Made by a program: the position numbers and the translations under genes
Assembly: GCA_964419225.1 (NCBI GenBank)
Contig: CAYQPF010000006.1
Location: forward strand, 1 to 64,000
Source: CAYQPF01 sp964419225
Lineage (GTDB): Bacteria; Cloacimonadota; Cloacimonadia; Cloacimonadales; CAYQPF01
Length of the DNA stretch: 64,000 nt
Direction: 5' to 3'
Part shown: piece after piece, positions 1 to 9,493 of the stretch
Layout of the letters: each line of letters begins with the position of its first letter
Numbering within the stretch: the first letter of the stretch is position 1
Notes under the pieces: model-generated
Told to the model about the DNA's origin: nothing
Database searches by the model: none
The model's input: only the letters and a program-made list of their open reading frames with translations

Positions 1-82
1 TGGAGGAGTGGCTCACTTAAATTGGACGCTATGCTCATCGTGATTGGAATATCCATTTCAGGAACTTCTTTTAGAGAATCGT

Positions 83-170
83 AGGTTAAAACCTGCGAAA
101 TAACCGGATAAATCCGGCGTTCCATTGGGATCGCCTGATTTATCAGGTATGTGATCACCATTTTAATGGT
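83..170. repeat. Cluster of four short perfect inverted repeats
   Basis: Four stem-loops follow each other: AGGTTAAAACCT (83-94), CCGGATAAATCCGG (104-117), CCTGATTTATCAGG (134-147) and ACCATTTTAATGGT (157-170). Each has 5-6 bp arms around a 2-base AA or TT centre. The regular construction suggests a structured repeat or RNA rather than chance. A diverged copy of the first part lies at 608-665. Confidence 0.55.
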
Positions 171-263
171 AAGGGACGAACAGGATTTATTCTGAATATC
201 GTTTAAAGGCAAAGGATATAATACATCCTTTACTTGGTATGGAAATTGAGGTAATCAACATAA

Positions 264-283
264 AGACAGGGCATGCCCTGTCT
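264..283. repeat. 20-bp perfect palindrome
   Basis: AGACAGGGCATGCCCTGTCT is a perfect palindrome. A related hairpin with the same GACAGGG arm and a different loop lies at 4101-4122, so this may be a small dispersed palindromic element. Confidence 0.6.
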
Positions 284-607
284 CTACACTGCATTATCCA
301 GGTTAAATCCTGAGTAGTAACTTGCCAAGGGAAAAGACAAAAAAAACTATTTTTTTGATCAAAAAATCCTCTGATAAGTAGATACTAACACATATTCATG
401 TTTGAAAAGCAATTGTTGTAAGGAGCTAAAGGGATGCTAGTAAGGAGCTAAAGAGAAGCTTAATCAGTTGAGAGTTGAAAATTGAGAGTTGAGAGTTTGG
501 GAAAAGTTAGTTTTTGATAGATTATGTGTAACTTATGGCATATTTTCATAGGTCTGTAATCTTGATTGTTAGCATAAAATCCAACAACATGATTTCATGA
601 TTATAGG

Positions 608-665
608 TTAGAGAACTGTAGAGTAAAACCGGAGAAATAGCCTGATGAATCGGGTGGTCTTTTGG
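608..665. repeat. Diverged copy of the 71-128 sequence
   Basis: It shares the order ttagagaa..gtag..taaaacc...gaaata with 71-128 and then a stem-loop. In this copy the stem is CCTGAT/ATCGGG, and in the other it is CCGGAT/ATCCGG. The third pair changes from G-C to T-G, so pairing is kept although the sequence differs. Confidence 0.45.
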
Positions 666-913
666 TTTTTGCACAGCCTCTTCAGACTGGTTCAATGGTA
701 ATTCCTTGTCCTTATAAAGGGAAAGGATTTAGGAAAGGGTTGAGATATAGTTATTAGTTGTTAGGGTAGTATGTGGAATTTTAAAGACCTGTGTCCACTG
801 ATAAGCAGGCAAATATCCTCTTGACATAATACTTCAATGTTGTTTATACTATTTTTATTAGTCAATAATGGGGATTGTTCAGGAAATTCACATAAAGTAT
901 CAAATGTTTTGAG

Positions 914-946
914 AAAAAAACAGGGATACGATCCTTCGTACCCCTG
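914..946 (-). terminator. Terminator of the flagellar operon
   Basis: On the minus strand an 11-pair stem with one mismatch (CAGGGGTACGA / TCGTATCCCTG) is followed directly by seven Ts. It begins about 20 bases after the flgH stop, so the operon ends here without flgI. Confidence 0.85.
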
Positions 947-967
947 CGAATTACTAAAATTGTTCTA

Positions 968-1528
968 TTAGAATATGAAATTAAAGATTCTGCTGATTAA
1001 TCCTATCTTCTGACCGTCATTAATCGCACCTTTACCTTTATATCCAATCTTCGCATCTGCGATATTGAACGAATAGACAGTATTATCAGACTGTACATCC
1101 TGAGGTCTGACTATTCCTTCCAGATTGGTAAGTTCCTCTTCCCCATTGATCTTCACAGACTTCGATCCCTTAATTGACAAATTTCCATTATTATCAATTG
1201 CCATTATTCTGACTGTCATCTTCGCCTTCAAACTTCCTTCTCTACTGGTCTTGGCATCACCTTTGGCACTGTTTTTGGAATTTATATCCATCGATGATAA
1301 CGGAATGAAATCCAAAGGACCTTTACCGGCAGCTGTACCAAAACCATGATCAAAACTCTTGTCGGTCTGTGACTTTGCTGCTGAACTCGCAGAGCTTGTT
1401 TCCATGATTAAAACTGTCAATATATCACCTTCACTAAAACTCTTGTGGTCCGAATACATAGATAACAAACCAGCTGCATTCAAAGACATACATCCTAGCA
1501 AAATTATACTAATCATCAGGTATCTCAT
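968..1528 (-). CDS. flgH: Flagellar L-ring protein FlgH
   Basis: FlgH forms the ring around the flagellar rod in the outer membrane. The N-terminus is hydrophobic and ends in a lipobox-like LLGC (Cys13), so I expect a lipoprotein. The family core is visible near residues 125-145 (NGEEELTNLEGIVRP) and at the end (SFNIADAKIGYKGKGAIND). At 186 aa it is shorter than the usual 220-230, with most of the loss in the middle. The ATG overlaps the flgA stop (ATGA) and has GGAGGGG just upstream. A terminator follows, and no flgI is seen next to it. Confidence 0.9.
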   Translation of the reverse strand: MRYLMISIILLGCMSLNAAGLLSMYSDHKSFSEGDILTVLIMETSSASSAAKSQTDKSFDHGFGTAAGKGPLDFIPLSSMDINSKNSAKGDAKTSREGSLKAKMTVRIMAIDNNGNLSIKGSKSVKINGEEELTNLEGIVRPQDVQSDNTVYSFNIADAKIGYKGKGAINDGQKIGLISRIFNFIF

Positions 1529-2460
1529 TTCCCCTCCAAATTAATTAAAACCCGGTTCTTTTCAATTATCTTTGCCACAAAGATCTGCTTTGACTGAATA
1601 TTCTCGCATGGAATGTAATCAGACAAATACCCGTCTTTCTTGGCTATTGCTTTATAATTAAGATTTATTATTCCGTTTTGAACGGTGACTTCCACTTCAT
1701 CATTTTTCTTGATTAAAGGAGTTTCTTTCAAATCTTCAGAAATTATTATTCTGTTGGCTGCCAGATATGTCCTGGCTTGTTTTCCCACAATTTGATCCAG
1801 TGTAGCCAATCCACTATCCCAGGATACAGTTCCCGGAATAACCTTGATATCTGCCTCTGTTATTGCTTCATGCATCTTCTTTGATTTCAAAAGCACAAAT
1901 GTATTTGCTTTAAAGCTGATTTTAGCAATCAGATTAAATGTAGAAATATTTTTATCCAAATGGTAAATTTCTCCCAGTAAGGCTACTGATCCTTTGATAT
2001 TTAGATTCGGATGAATGGAAAACCTCAATGTCACAGAATCGGCAGGGATAATTATCTTGGGAATATTTGTAAAAACTATTTTTAACTCAGCCTTATCAGC
2101 ATATGCACTCTTGATGAATCCTTCTGCCTGAGTCTTTATTCTGTTTTCATTCAAATAATTCTCAGCCCATCTCAATAAAGTTACTCCGCCATTCATGGAC
2201 AGGTTGCTGATCTTTTTCTGTTTCAGCCATTCTCCTAACATCTTTTCGGTAAAATTGGCATACCTTTGAGAATAAGGTAATACATAAACAACTGAATCCT
2301 TTATTGCTGAATATCCGGGATAATCACAATAGGCAGTCACATCCTTTAATAAAACGTTCTGGCTTGTTATCAAAGCCTTAGGTTTTAACATCAGATTATA
2401 ACTCCATATTGTAGTTGCCAGCATTAATAATACCAGCATCCCGAATAGTTTATGGCTCAT
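1525..2460 (-). CDS. flgA: Flagellar P-ring assembly chaperone FlgA
   Basis: FlgA is a periplasmic chaperone that helps the P-ring protein assemble around the rod. Residues 1-20 look like a signal peptide. The C-terminal part (about 190-310) is the SAF/ChapFlgA region, with KMHEAITEADI, a central LAANRIIISEDL and a closing beta-rich segment. The N-terminal 180 residues are weakly conserved. It starts one base after the flgG stop and overlaps flgH by four bases, so translation of flgG, flgA and flgH is probably coupled. Confidence 0.85.
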   Translation of the reverse strand: MSHKLFGMLVLLMLATTIWSYNLMLKPKALITSQNVLLKDVTAYCDYPGYSAIKDSVVYVLPYSQRYANFTEKMLGEWLKQKKISNLSMNGGVTLLRWAENYLNENRIKTQAEGFIKSAYADKAELKIVFTNIPKIIIPADSVTLRFSIHPNLNIKGSVALLGEIYHLDKNISTFNLIAKISFKANTFVLLKSKKMHEAITEADIKVIPGTVSWDSGLATLDQIVGKQARTYLAANRIIISEDLKETPLIKKNDEVEVTVQNGIINLNYKAIAKKDGYLSDYIPCENIQSKQIFVAKIIEKNRVLINLEGK

Positions 2461-2461
2461 G

Positions 2462-3250
2462 TTACCTCTTAAGATTAACAGCTAATTCGATCATACTCTC
2501 GGCTGTTTTAACGGTTTTAGAATTCAATTCATAAGCTCTTTGGGCGATGATCATGTTCACCATTTCTTCCACAATTGCTACATTGCTTGTTTCTACATAA
2601 CCCTGGTGTATCTCTCCGAATTCCCCGGTTCCCGGCGTTCCGGTCATGGCTTCGCCTGATGCTGTTGTAGGTAAATATCTGTTACCACCCACACTCTTTA
2701 AACCGGCAGGATTAATGAATCTGGAAAGCTGAATCTGCCCTATTTGATTGGAATCAATTGATCCAAAAGGTTTTGCCATGATTATTCCGTCAGGACTGAT
2801 GCTGATACTTTCTGTATCTGAAGGAATGGTTATCCCTGGTTCAAGATAGAAGCCATCTGCTGTTACGATTCTTCCTTCGTCATTGATCCGTAAAGATCCA
2901 TCTCTGGAATAAGACATCTCTCCATCAGCTTTAGTGATCATAAAGAATCCTTCGCCTTCAATCGATAGATCTAATGGATTACCTGTGTTTTCCAAACCAC
3001 CCTGGGTAAAGATCTTTTGCGTAGAAACAGGTTTCACACCCACACCTACAGATAATTCGTTCGGTTTACTGGTAGAAGCACTTGTCGGACTTCCAGCTTC
3101 CTGAAGAGTTTGATAGATCAAATCCTGAAAATGGATCATTGATTTTTTGAACCCATTGGTATTAACATTCGCTAAATTATTGGAAATATTGTCTATCTCC
3201 AACTGCTGAGCATACATACCTGTTGCTCCTGAATAAAGTGATCTAATCAT
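2462..3250 (-). CDS. flgG: Flagellar distal rod protein FlgG
   Basis: FlgG builds the distal rod of the flagellum. The N-terminal rod signature (SGATGMYAQQLEIDNISNN, residues 8-26) and the C-terminal helix (QGYVETSNVAIVEEMVNMI) are both typical, and 262 aa is the normal family length. An AAAGGAG Shine-Dalgarno sequence lies before the ATG. It lies 11 bases downstream of flgF, its closest paralogue. FlgG and FlgF here are alike at both ends and differ mainly in the middle. Confidence 0.95.
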   Translation of the reverse strand: MIRSLYSGATGMYAQQLEIDNISNNLANVNTNGFKKSMIHFQDLIYQTLQEAGSPTSASTSKPNELSVGVGVKPVSTQKIFTQGGLENTGNPLDLSIEGEGFFMITKADGEMSYSRDGSLRINDEGRIVTADGFYLEPGITIPSDTESISISPDGIIMAKPFGSIDSNQIGQIQLSRFINPAGLKSVGGNRYLPTTASGEAMTGTPGTGEFGEIHQGYVETSNVAIVEEMVNMIIAQRAYELNSKTVKTAESMIELAVNLKR

Positions 3251-3261
3251 TTCTTACTCCT

Positions 3262-3987
3262 TTATCTTGCTATTTCATTTACTGATTTTGCCAAACTTTC
3301 ATCCTGGGCACGCAATACTTTATTGTTGGCTTCATAATATCTCTGAGTTGCGATCATTTCAACCATCTCTTTTACTACATTCACATTGGAAGTCTCCAAA
3401 TAGCCTTGTTGTACGGACGGTTTCTCTATTGTAACAGGCTTGATATCCGAATCGTTAGGATAGATTAATCCCTGTTTGATCCGTACACCATCATTCGGAT
3501 TAAATGCCTGGATTTGAAACTTGTTTACCATATTCCCATCTACCATGATATGACCTTCATCACTGATCGAAAACTCCTGTGAAGTTAATTGAATCGGTCC
3601 GCCTTCTCCAAGAACTAAAAACCCGTCAGCATTCACCAATTGTCCTGTGGCATTTATACTGAACTGACCATCTCTCGAATAGGCTATACCATCAGGAGAT
3701 TGGATCGTAAAAAAACCTTGGGAACCCAAAGCAAAATCAAGTTTGTTTCCTGTTTCCTTGATGGCTCCGGGTGAATAATCTGTATATGAGGGAATTTGTC
3801 CCTGAGGTAATGTTACTTTAATTTTGTTTCTGTCTAAAGCTTGCTCAGCTTCTACCATCTGCTGAAAAAACACATCACTGCGTTTGAAACCATTGGTCGA
3901 AGTATTAGCTATATTATTGCCTATAACTTCGAACTTATTTTCCAGCAACTGCATTGCCGAAGAGTTCTTGAAGATTCCATTAATCAT
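3262..3987 (-). CDS. flgF: Flagellar proximal rod protein FlgF
   Basis: This rod protein of the FlgF/FlgG type is 241 aa. I chose the ATG at 3987 (MINGIFKN) because GGAGG sits five bases before it; the longer frame would need an ATT start. The N-terminus has IGNNIANTSTNGFKR and the C-terminus ETSNVNVVKEMVEMIATQR. It is the first gene of the operon flgF-flgG-flgA-flgH. A TATAAT-like box lies at 4043-4048 on the minus strand but without a convincing -35. Confidence 0.9.
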   Translation of the reverse strand: MINGIFKNSSAMQLLENKFEVIGNNIANTSTNGFKRSDVFFQQMVEAEQALDRNKIKVTLPQGQIPSYTDYSPGAIKETGNKLDFALGSQGFFTIQSPDGIAYSRDGQFSINATGQLVNADGFLVLGEGGPIQLTSQEFSISDEGHIMVDGNMVNKFQIQAFNPNDGVRIKQGLIYPNDSDIKPVTIEKPSVQQGYLETSNVNVVKEMVEMIATQRYYEANNKVLRAQDESLAKSVNEIAR

Positions 3988-4102
3988 AATATCCTCCAAT
4001 CTTACTACTGTAAATGCAATGCTTATGCCATATCTTTATCGTATTATATATTAGTGGTTTATCGATTTTGGGGTCTTTTTAGAATCTTAACATTCGGGCT
4101 GA

Positions 4103-4121
4103 CAGGGAAATATTTTCCCTG
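4103..4121. repeat. Hairpin in the spacer between flgF and the next gene
   Basis: CAGGGAAA-TAT-TTTCCCTG is an 8-bp perfect stem. It lies downstream of the 4163-7084 gene on the minus strand and could help end its transcript, but there is no T-run after it. The arms resemble those of the palindrome at 264-283. Confidence 0.4.
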
Positions 4122-4162
4122 CCACCACTTATCTCTTATCTTCTAATTCCAACAACTACCTA

Positions 4163-7084
4163 CTACTTTAATAGGAGCATTTTACGAGTCAGCGTTTCCC
4201 TGTCCGTAACTAATCTGTAAAAATACAAGCCGGATGCAGTCTTGTGTCCTTTCTCATCAGTGCCTTTCCAGACAAAATCATGTGTGCCCTCTGCCAATTC
4301 CCCATTCATTATTGTCATAACTTTCTGTCCCTTGATATTGAAGATCTCCAGCTTGACTTTTTGCTTAACAGGAATAGTGAACGTAATTTTCGTCTCCGGA
4401 TTAAATGGATTAGGATAATTCTGTTTCAGATGCAAACTCAAATTTGGTGTGTCGGTATCGGAATTGGAGACGAAGGCATTTAAGTCAATTTTCTGGGTTA
4501 ATAACTGTGATCCGCCAATTCCCGGTATATTTCTCAACCAATTGACATAAAGATAATTATCGTCCAATGCAGTCAGGCTCATAGAATGCTGTTCCCCATA
4601 TAAACTGGAAATTCCTACCCCTCCCGGGTGATTATCCAAACTGCCATATTGTGCTGATACTGATCTCATCATTACTTTTTTATTGAAAGTACCATCTTGC
4701 TGCCAGGCAAAGACGAGTCTTGGCCCTACTTTTGTAAAACAATAGTCGTAAACATCAGTGGTATTGACAATACTTACATCAGTGAAACCAGGAACAACAT
4801 TTAAGGTAGTTCCATTCCATAAATACTTTGTTACTTTTATAATAGAATCTCCTTCGAGATAAGAAAGGTAAAAACAATTATCCTCACCTATCACTTTTAC
4901 CTGAGTAGCAACGGAAGGCAAAATCCCCGGATCTGTCCATACAATTTGTCCTGTTTCTTTATCTACAAAGCACGCACTGGTAGTCATAGCCGAATTTATA
5001 TTCAATTGCCAGATGATAAAATATCCCTGTGCCAAGGGGTAACAACCAACACTGATCAACGAATAAGGATTAGAATAGTTAAATAAAGTTACTCCTATTT
5101 GAGGCCAATTGCTCACAATTAAACCTTCCTCTGTGTATCTTTTCAGATACATTCTGTATTGGTTCTGCTGATAATCTCTTGCAAGAAAGTATTGGTCTCC
5201 CAAAGAGATTATTTCAGAATTTTCTGCTACTACTATTGCTCCTACTTCCCATTCGATTAGCCCATTATTTACTCTCGATAAACAAGCGTCTCCTTCAGAA
5301 CTATAACTCAACCAACTGTAATATTCTCCCTTGCATACTTTTACCTTACTGCCAAAACTATTCATTTCCCAGGAATTCATGATCAAAGAATCAGTTTGTA
5401 CCAAATTCTGATCATATACTCTGACAGAATTACTATAATCATTTCCAACTGGAGTTTGAATGTTTAAATTCTTGACTAAAACATAGTGATTGTCTGTTGT
5501 CTGAATCGCACCAAAATGGCCAGATTGATTACCGATATCCTGAGAAATGATACTTCCCGGATTTAGATAACTCATTTCTCCATTAGAAGAAACCTTTTGA
5601 AAATAGTATTTATCAATATTAAAATTAATGTCGCCATCATTAGTTTTAAACAGAAAAGAATTTGTAGAATTATTTCCAAAACTATAATATCCTGTCAGGT
5701 TTTGTGCTGTATTGTTGGTCTCAATACTAAAATGGTTTATTGCCAGATTTGTATCTAAATTGAATAAGCTCATGCGAAATTCCTGTGGATAAACAGCTTT
5801 TTTCAATTTCACAAACAGGATATTTCCTACTAAGTCATCTGAGTACGATATCCCTGAATAAGCATACATATTCTGATTTCCAACTAACTCTCCTGATGTA
5901 TTTATTTTTCTAATTTTCAGGCCGCAGGTATAATCACTATACTGCCCACTGGATTCTTCTGTATAAATAATGTAATAATAATTATTATAATATACCGTCC
6001 CATTTCCCGTCCAATGTGTATAAGACATCATGTCAATCATACCTTGTTCCAATTCACAACCACTCTCACCCCAGCAAGGATTTCCATCAGCAGTAAATTT
6101 TTGAACTAACCAATACCATCCGCTATGATCAGGAATTGTACCATTATATTGCACTATGAAAGATCCTTCTTGCTGAGGAAACAAGCTTAAAGTTGATCCA
6201 ATAATTGTAGTGCTCCACATATCATTCAGATTTTCATTAAAACACTTTAGAAGGTAGCTACTTAATTCTGGATAATTGTGTTTAAACTGTCCTATAACGA
6301 TTGTATTGTTAGAAAGTTTGACTAATTTTTCAATAATACAAGTATCCGAAGAATCTTCGAGGATAACAGTATAAGCAATCCCGCTGTCATTTGCTCTGAT
6401 TAAACTTGAAGTATTAGGTTGTCCAAAATAAGAATCATCGCTGCCCAATATACCCATGATCAGGGAATTATTATCCGTACAAGCCATTCCTACATTATTT
6501 GCATAAGCCTGAGTTGATAACAATAATCCATTGTCAGTCCATAAATTGGTTCCTGAGTTATTTATACAGGCTCCATAAATTGCTTTTCCACCGTCTCTTT
6601 CATCATACCAGGAAACATATGCCCCACCGTTATTGTTAGCAACGATACTTGGTTCATATTGATTCCCAGCCGTAGTACACAAAGGAATACCACCTGCCTG
6701 CCACATTCTTTGCCCCGAAGAAGTAAATTTTTGAATATAGATATCTCCATAATTGTCTGTATTAGTATCTTTCCACACAGCGATGAAGTTATTATCGGAT
6801 GATTTTACTATGGAAGCTTCCATTTGATTTCCAAGTTTATTATCTGCGATAATCCCTGTTCCCCAGACATAAGTTCCGTTTGTGCTTACTTTCTGCAAAA
6901 ACAAATCATATTCACCTGTTGAATTTGTCTCCCAATATGGATATACTACCCCATCTGCTGCGTCAACAGTGTTACCCATCTCATAATCACCAATCTGATA
7001 CAACGACACAGGTTCTTCCCAGGCAAACTGTCCAAAACAAAAAGAAACTATACTTAATATTAGTATCACCAGATAAACTCTCAT
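4163..7084 (-). CDS. Large secreted protein with C-terminal sorting domain (copy 1)
   Basis: This 973-aa protein has a signal peptide (residues 1-18, ending FCFG). Residues 20-880 contain loosely repeated beta-rich units of the kind 'GQRMWQAGG...IVANNNGGAYVSWYDERDGG', which suggests a propeller-like extracellular fold. I recognise no enzyme domain. The last ~85 residues are a sorting/FlgD-Ig-like domain (YPNPFNPETKI, NIKGQKV, SGLYFYRL). It is a close paralogue of the gene at 9852-12770: the first 26 residues are identical and the ends nearly so, with the middle strongly diverged. A promoter candidate lies just upstream. Function is unknown; a surface or cell-associated role is likely. Confidence 0.8.
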   Translation of the reverse strand: MRVYLVILILSIVSFCFGQFAWEEPVSLYQIGDYEMGNTVDAADGVVYPYWETNSTGEYDLFLQKVSTNGTYVWGTGIIADNKLGNQMEASIVKSSDNNFIAVWKDTNTDNYGDIYIQKFTSSGQRMWQAGGIPLCTTAGNQYEPSIVANNNGGAYVSWYDERDGGKAIYGACINNSGTNLWTDNGLLLSTQAYANNVGMACTDNNSLIMGILGSDDSYFGQPNTSSLIRANDSGIAYTVILEDSSDTCIIEKLVKLSNNTIVIGQFKHNYPELSSYLLKCFNENLNDMWSTTIIGSTLSLFPQQEGSFIVQYNGTIPDHSGWYWLVQKFTADGNPCWGESGCELEQGMIDMMSYTHWTGNGTVYYNNYYYIIYTEESSGQYSDYTCGLKIRKINTSGELVGNQNMYAYSGISYSDDLVGNILFVKLKKAVYPQEFRMSLFNLDTNLAINHFSIETNNTAQNLTGYYSFGNNSTNSFLFKTNDGDINFNIDKYYFQKVSSNGEMSYLNPGSIISQDIGNQSGHFGAIQTTDNHYVLVKNLNIQTPVGNDYSNSVRVYDQNLVQTDSLIMNSWEMNSFGSKVKVCKGEYYSWLSYSSEGDACLSRVNNGLIEWEVGAIVVAENSEIISLGDQYFLARDYQQNQYRMYLKRYTEEGLIVSNWPQIGVTLFNYSNPYSLISVGCYPLAQGYFIIWQLNINSAMTTSACFVDKETGQIVWTDPGILPSVATQVKVIGEDNCFYLSYLEGDSIIKVTKYLWNGTTLNVVPGFTDVSIVNTTDVYDYCFTKVGPRLVFAWQQDGTFNKKVMMRSVSAQYGSLDNHPGGVGISSLYGEQHSMSLTALDDNYLYVNWLRNIPGIGGSQLLTQKIDLNAFVSNSDTDTPNLSLHLKQNYPNPFNPETKITFTIPVKQKVKLEIFNIKGQKVMTIMNGELAEGTHDFVWKGTDEKGHKTASGLYFYRLVTDRETLTRKMLLLK

Positions 7085-7111
7085 AATTAAAACCTCTTCG
7101 ATTTTCTTACA

Positions 7112-7142
7112 TTAATAATAAACAAGATTAAATATTTGTCAA
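7112..7142 (-). promoter_or_regulatory. Candidate promoter of the 4163-7084 gene
   Basis: Minus-strand TTGACA (7142-7137) is followed 19 bases later by TATTAA (7117-7112), 28 bases before the ATG. The spacing is long, so this is tentative. The segment 7105-7145 that contains it is missing upstream of the paralogue at 12770. Confidence 0.4.
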
Positions 7143-7154
7143 TTAAATTTCAAT

Positions 7155-7180
7155 AAAAAGGAGCAATTATGCTCCTTTTT
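7155..7180 (-). terminator. Terminator downstream of the chemoreceptor gene
   Basis: AAAAAGGAGC-AATTAT-GCTCCTTTTT is a symmetric stem flanked by A and T runs, so it can act in either direction. It lies 19 bases after the chemoreceptor stop. Confidence 0.85.
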
Positions 7181-7198
7181 GTAGAATAACCTGTGAAA

Positions 7199-9493
7199 TT
7201 AAAGCTTAAAATGTTCGACTTCTGATTTAAGCTCATTTGCTAATTTCGATAGTTCCGTCGAAGCTTTATGAGTATCGTTTGCATTTTGAGTTGTGAACTC
7301 AATATTCGTGTACATATCCGAAATACCATGTGCTATTTCCTGAATTCCCTGGCTGATCTCCATAGTGTTCCGCGTTATTTCCTGAACTCCGACACTCGCT
7401 TGATCACTGTTTCGGGCAATTTCATTAGATGCTTTTGCTGATTCTGAAGCATTCTGAGTTATTTCATTAACTGATTTATTTACATCATTTACATTCTCAG
7501 CAATCTTATGTGCAAAATCAACCACTTTCGATATCTGTGCTTGTACTATATCTGCCTCAGAAGCCATTCTGCCGGAAGTACGGGCAATTTCATTAGTGGT
7601 CTTATTCTGTTCATTTACACTGTTGGCGATCATTGTATTTATTGTACTTAAAGAACTGATAATCCCCGTAATATTAGTTATACTTATTGTTGTATTGTCA
7701 ACAGACTTCTGTACATTCTCAATTTGTGAAGCAATGTTGGCAGTAGCATCGGCAGTTTGTTTTGCCAAACTTTTTACTTCGTTGGCAACTACGGCGAATC
7801 CTTTTCCTGCATCACCTGCACTTGCAGCTTCGATTGTAGCGTTCAGAGCAAGCATATTCGTTTGATCAGCTATATCGTTTATTAACTTAACAATTTTACC
7901 AATTTCCTTTGATGTTTTTTGCATTTCGTTCATCAACAAATTTGCTGATTCTGCTTCTTTCGATGCTTTTTGAGAAATATTAGAAGCTTGCTGAGTGTTT
8001 TTACCAATTTCTGAAACAGTAGTATTCATTTCTTCTATTGCTGATACTATTCCATTTATTTCCATGACTAATTCATTCACTGATTTTCCGGCGTTATTAA
8101 TATTGTTAGTAAGTTCACTGATTTCTTTTACTGAGGAATTAATGTTCTTACTGGCAAGGGCTGTCACTTGAGCTACCTGATTTATATTGGCCGATAATTG
8201 CTCAGTCGCTGCTGCCACTGTCGAAACAGAAACACTTGTTTCCTCTGCTGAACTTGCAATTGTATTAGCATTGGAACTCATTTCCTCCGCTGATGCTGAT
8301 ACTAAATGTGACTGACTTGCCATCGCAGAAGATTGTTTTACCATATTGTCAGCCGTGGCATATAATGAAGTACTTTTTTGGTTGAGAGAGATTATTCCTT
8401 GTGAAATATTTGAAATAATGGAATAAATCTTATCTATAAAAGTGTTGAAATTTGTTGATAAGTCACCAATTTCATCATGAGATGTAATATCTAAACGTTT
8501 TGTTAAATCACCATCTCCTTCAGAAATATCTTTCAATTTTTCATTTAAGACTTGGATAGGATTCGAAATTCCCAATGCTAAATAATATGATAAAAAGAAG
8601 CTTATAAAAATGAAAAAGATCGTTGCAATGATCAGAATATTTCGCATTCTTTGAATCGGAGCAAATATTTCATCTTTGAATGATCCCACAGCAATGCTCC
8701 ATTTAGTGTTTGGAATGGGTGAATAACCCATGTATCTATATGAACCTAAGTATGGATAACCCCCAAAGCCTTTAGCTCCTGTAATCATTTGATTCATAAT
8801 TGCAGCTAAAGGTTTGAAAACTGGATCAGTTTCAGATTCCTTGATATAATTAACCTGCTTGACTATTAATTCTCTGTTTTTATGAGAAATTAAAGTTCCT
8901 TTTTCATTAATAATATAAGAATATCCCTTTTCTCCATATTTTAGACTGTCTGTTACTATAGTGAGAGCTTCTCCCGGTAAACGTCCAATTAATACTCCAA
9001 CAACACTGCCAGCTTCATTTTTTATTGGAGCAGCAACCATTATAACTGCACTATTAGTTACTTTACTGATTATAACATCACTCACTGTTGTTTGGCCACT
9101 CATTGCTTTTTTTATGTAATCACGATCAGATAGATCTGCTGTTGTTCCATCCGGATATTTCGCTTGACCATTAAGGTCAACGACTCCCATTCCTATATAA
9201 AAGGTCCTTTCAATCTCATCCTGCAAAGCAGTTTTTTGCATACCTTCCCAGTCCATTGAACGTACTACATTACGATTAGCTATTCCCTCAAGTACTATAG
9301 TATATAAATCCAAATTTGCCGAAACTTGTTTTGCTCCCTGTTCTGATAAAGAAACAAGGGAATTCTCTAAAGAATCTTTCAAGGAGTTTGAAGCCAGAAA
9401 ATAAGAAATAAATCCTAATCCCAATGCAACAATCATTAAACTTACTAAGGAAAATGCAATAATTCTGATACGAATGCTCAAGTTCTTAAACAT
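7199..9493 (-). CDS. Methyl-accepting chemotaxis protein with dCACHE sensor
   Basis: This membrane chemoreceptor signals to CheA/CheW. I chose the ATG at 9493 (MFKNLSIR, 764 aa), which has GGAGG five bases upstream. Order: transmembrane helix (~9-31), periplasmic double-Cache domain (~35-285, with DLSDRDYIKKAMSGQT), second helix (~290-312), HAMP (~312-365) and a long coiled-coil signalling domain. The highly conserved hairpin tip is NMLALNATIEAASAGDAGKG. The Cache type suggests a small-molecule ligand such as an amino or organic acid (inference). It sits between two paralogous secreted proteins and has its own promoter and terminator. Confidence 0.93.
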   Translation of the reverse strand: MFKNLSIRIRIIAFSLVSLMIVALGLGFISYFLASNSLKDSLENSLVSLSEQGAKQVSANLDLYTIVLEGIANRNVVRSMDWEGMQKTALQDEIERTFYIGMGVVDLNGQAKYPDGTTADLSDRDYIKKAMSGQTTVSDVIISKVTNSAVIMVAAPIKNEAGSVVGVLIGRLPGEALTIVTDSLKYGEKGYSYIINEKGTLISHKNRELIVKQVNYIKESETDPVFKPLAAIMNQMITGAKGFGGYPYLGSYRYMGYSPIPNTKWSIAVGSFKDEIFAPIQRMRNILIIATIFFIFISFFLSYYLALGISNPIQVLNEKLKDISEGDGDLTKRLDITSHDEIGDLSTNFNTFIDKIYSIISNISQGIISLNQKSTSLYATADNMVKQSSAMASQSHLVSASAEEMSSNANTIASSAEETSVSVSTVAAATEQLSANINQVAQVTALASKNINSSVKEISELTNNINNAGKSVNELVMEINGIVSAIEEMNTTVSEIGKNTQQASNISQKASKEAESANLLMNEMQKTSKEIGKIVKLINDIADQTNMLALNATIEAASAGDAGKGFAVVANEVKSLAKQTADATANIASQIENVQKSVDNTTISITNITGIISSLSTINTMIANSVNEQNKTTNEIARTSGRMASEADIVQAQISKVVDFAHKIAENVNDVNKSVNEITQNASESAKASNEIARNSDQASVGVQEITRNTMEISQGIQEIAHGISDMYTNIEFTTQNANDTHKASTELSKLANELKSEVEHFKL

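Larger units (their letters stand above)
1..967. other. Gene-free spacer with short palindromes
   Basis: No supportable gene lies here. The stretch holds a run of short perfect inverted repeats (83-170), a 20-bp palindrome (264-283), a diverged direct repeat (71-128 versus 608-665), a purine-rich simple-sequence patch near 470-500 and, at its right end, the terminator of the flagellar operon. The left edge may be the remnant of a gene, but every frame is closed by a stop within about 80 bases. Confidence 0.7.

Noticed and set aside
1..81. A frame at the left edge reading IGRYAHRDWN, slightly like IS91-type transposases
   Set aside because: It is only about 17 codons long between stops, and the resemblance is weak; not enough to call a transposase remnant.
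4103..4121. Hairpin as terminator of the 4163-7084 gene
   Set aside because: No T-run follows on the minus strand, so I list it only as a hairpin.
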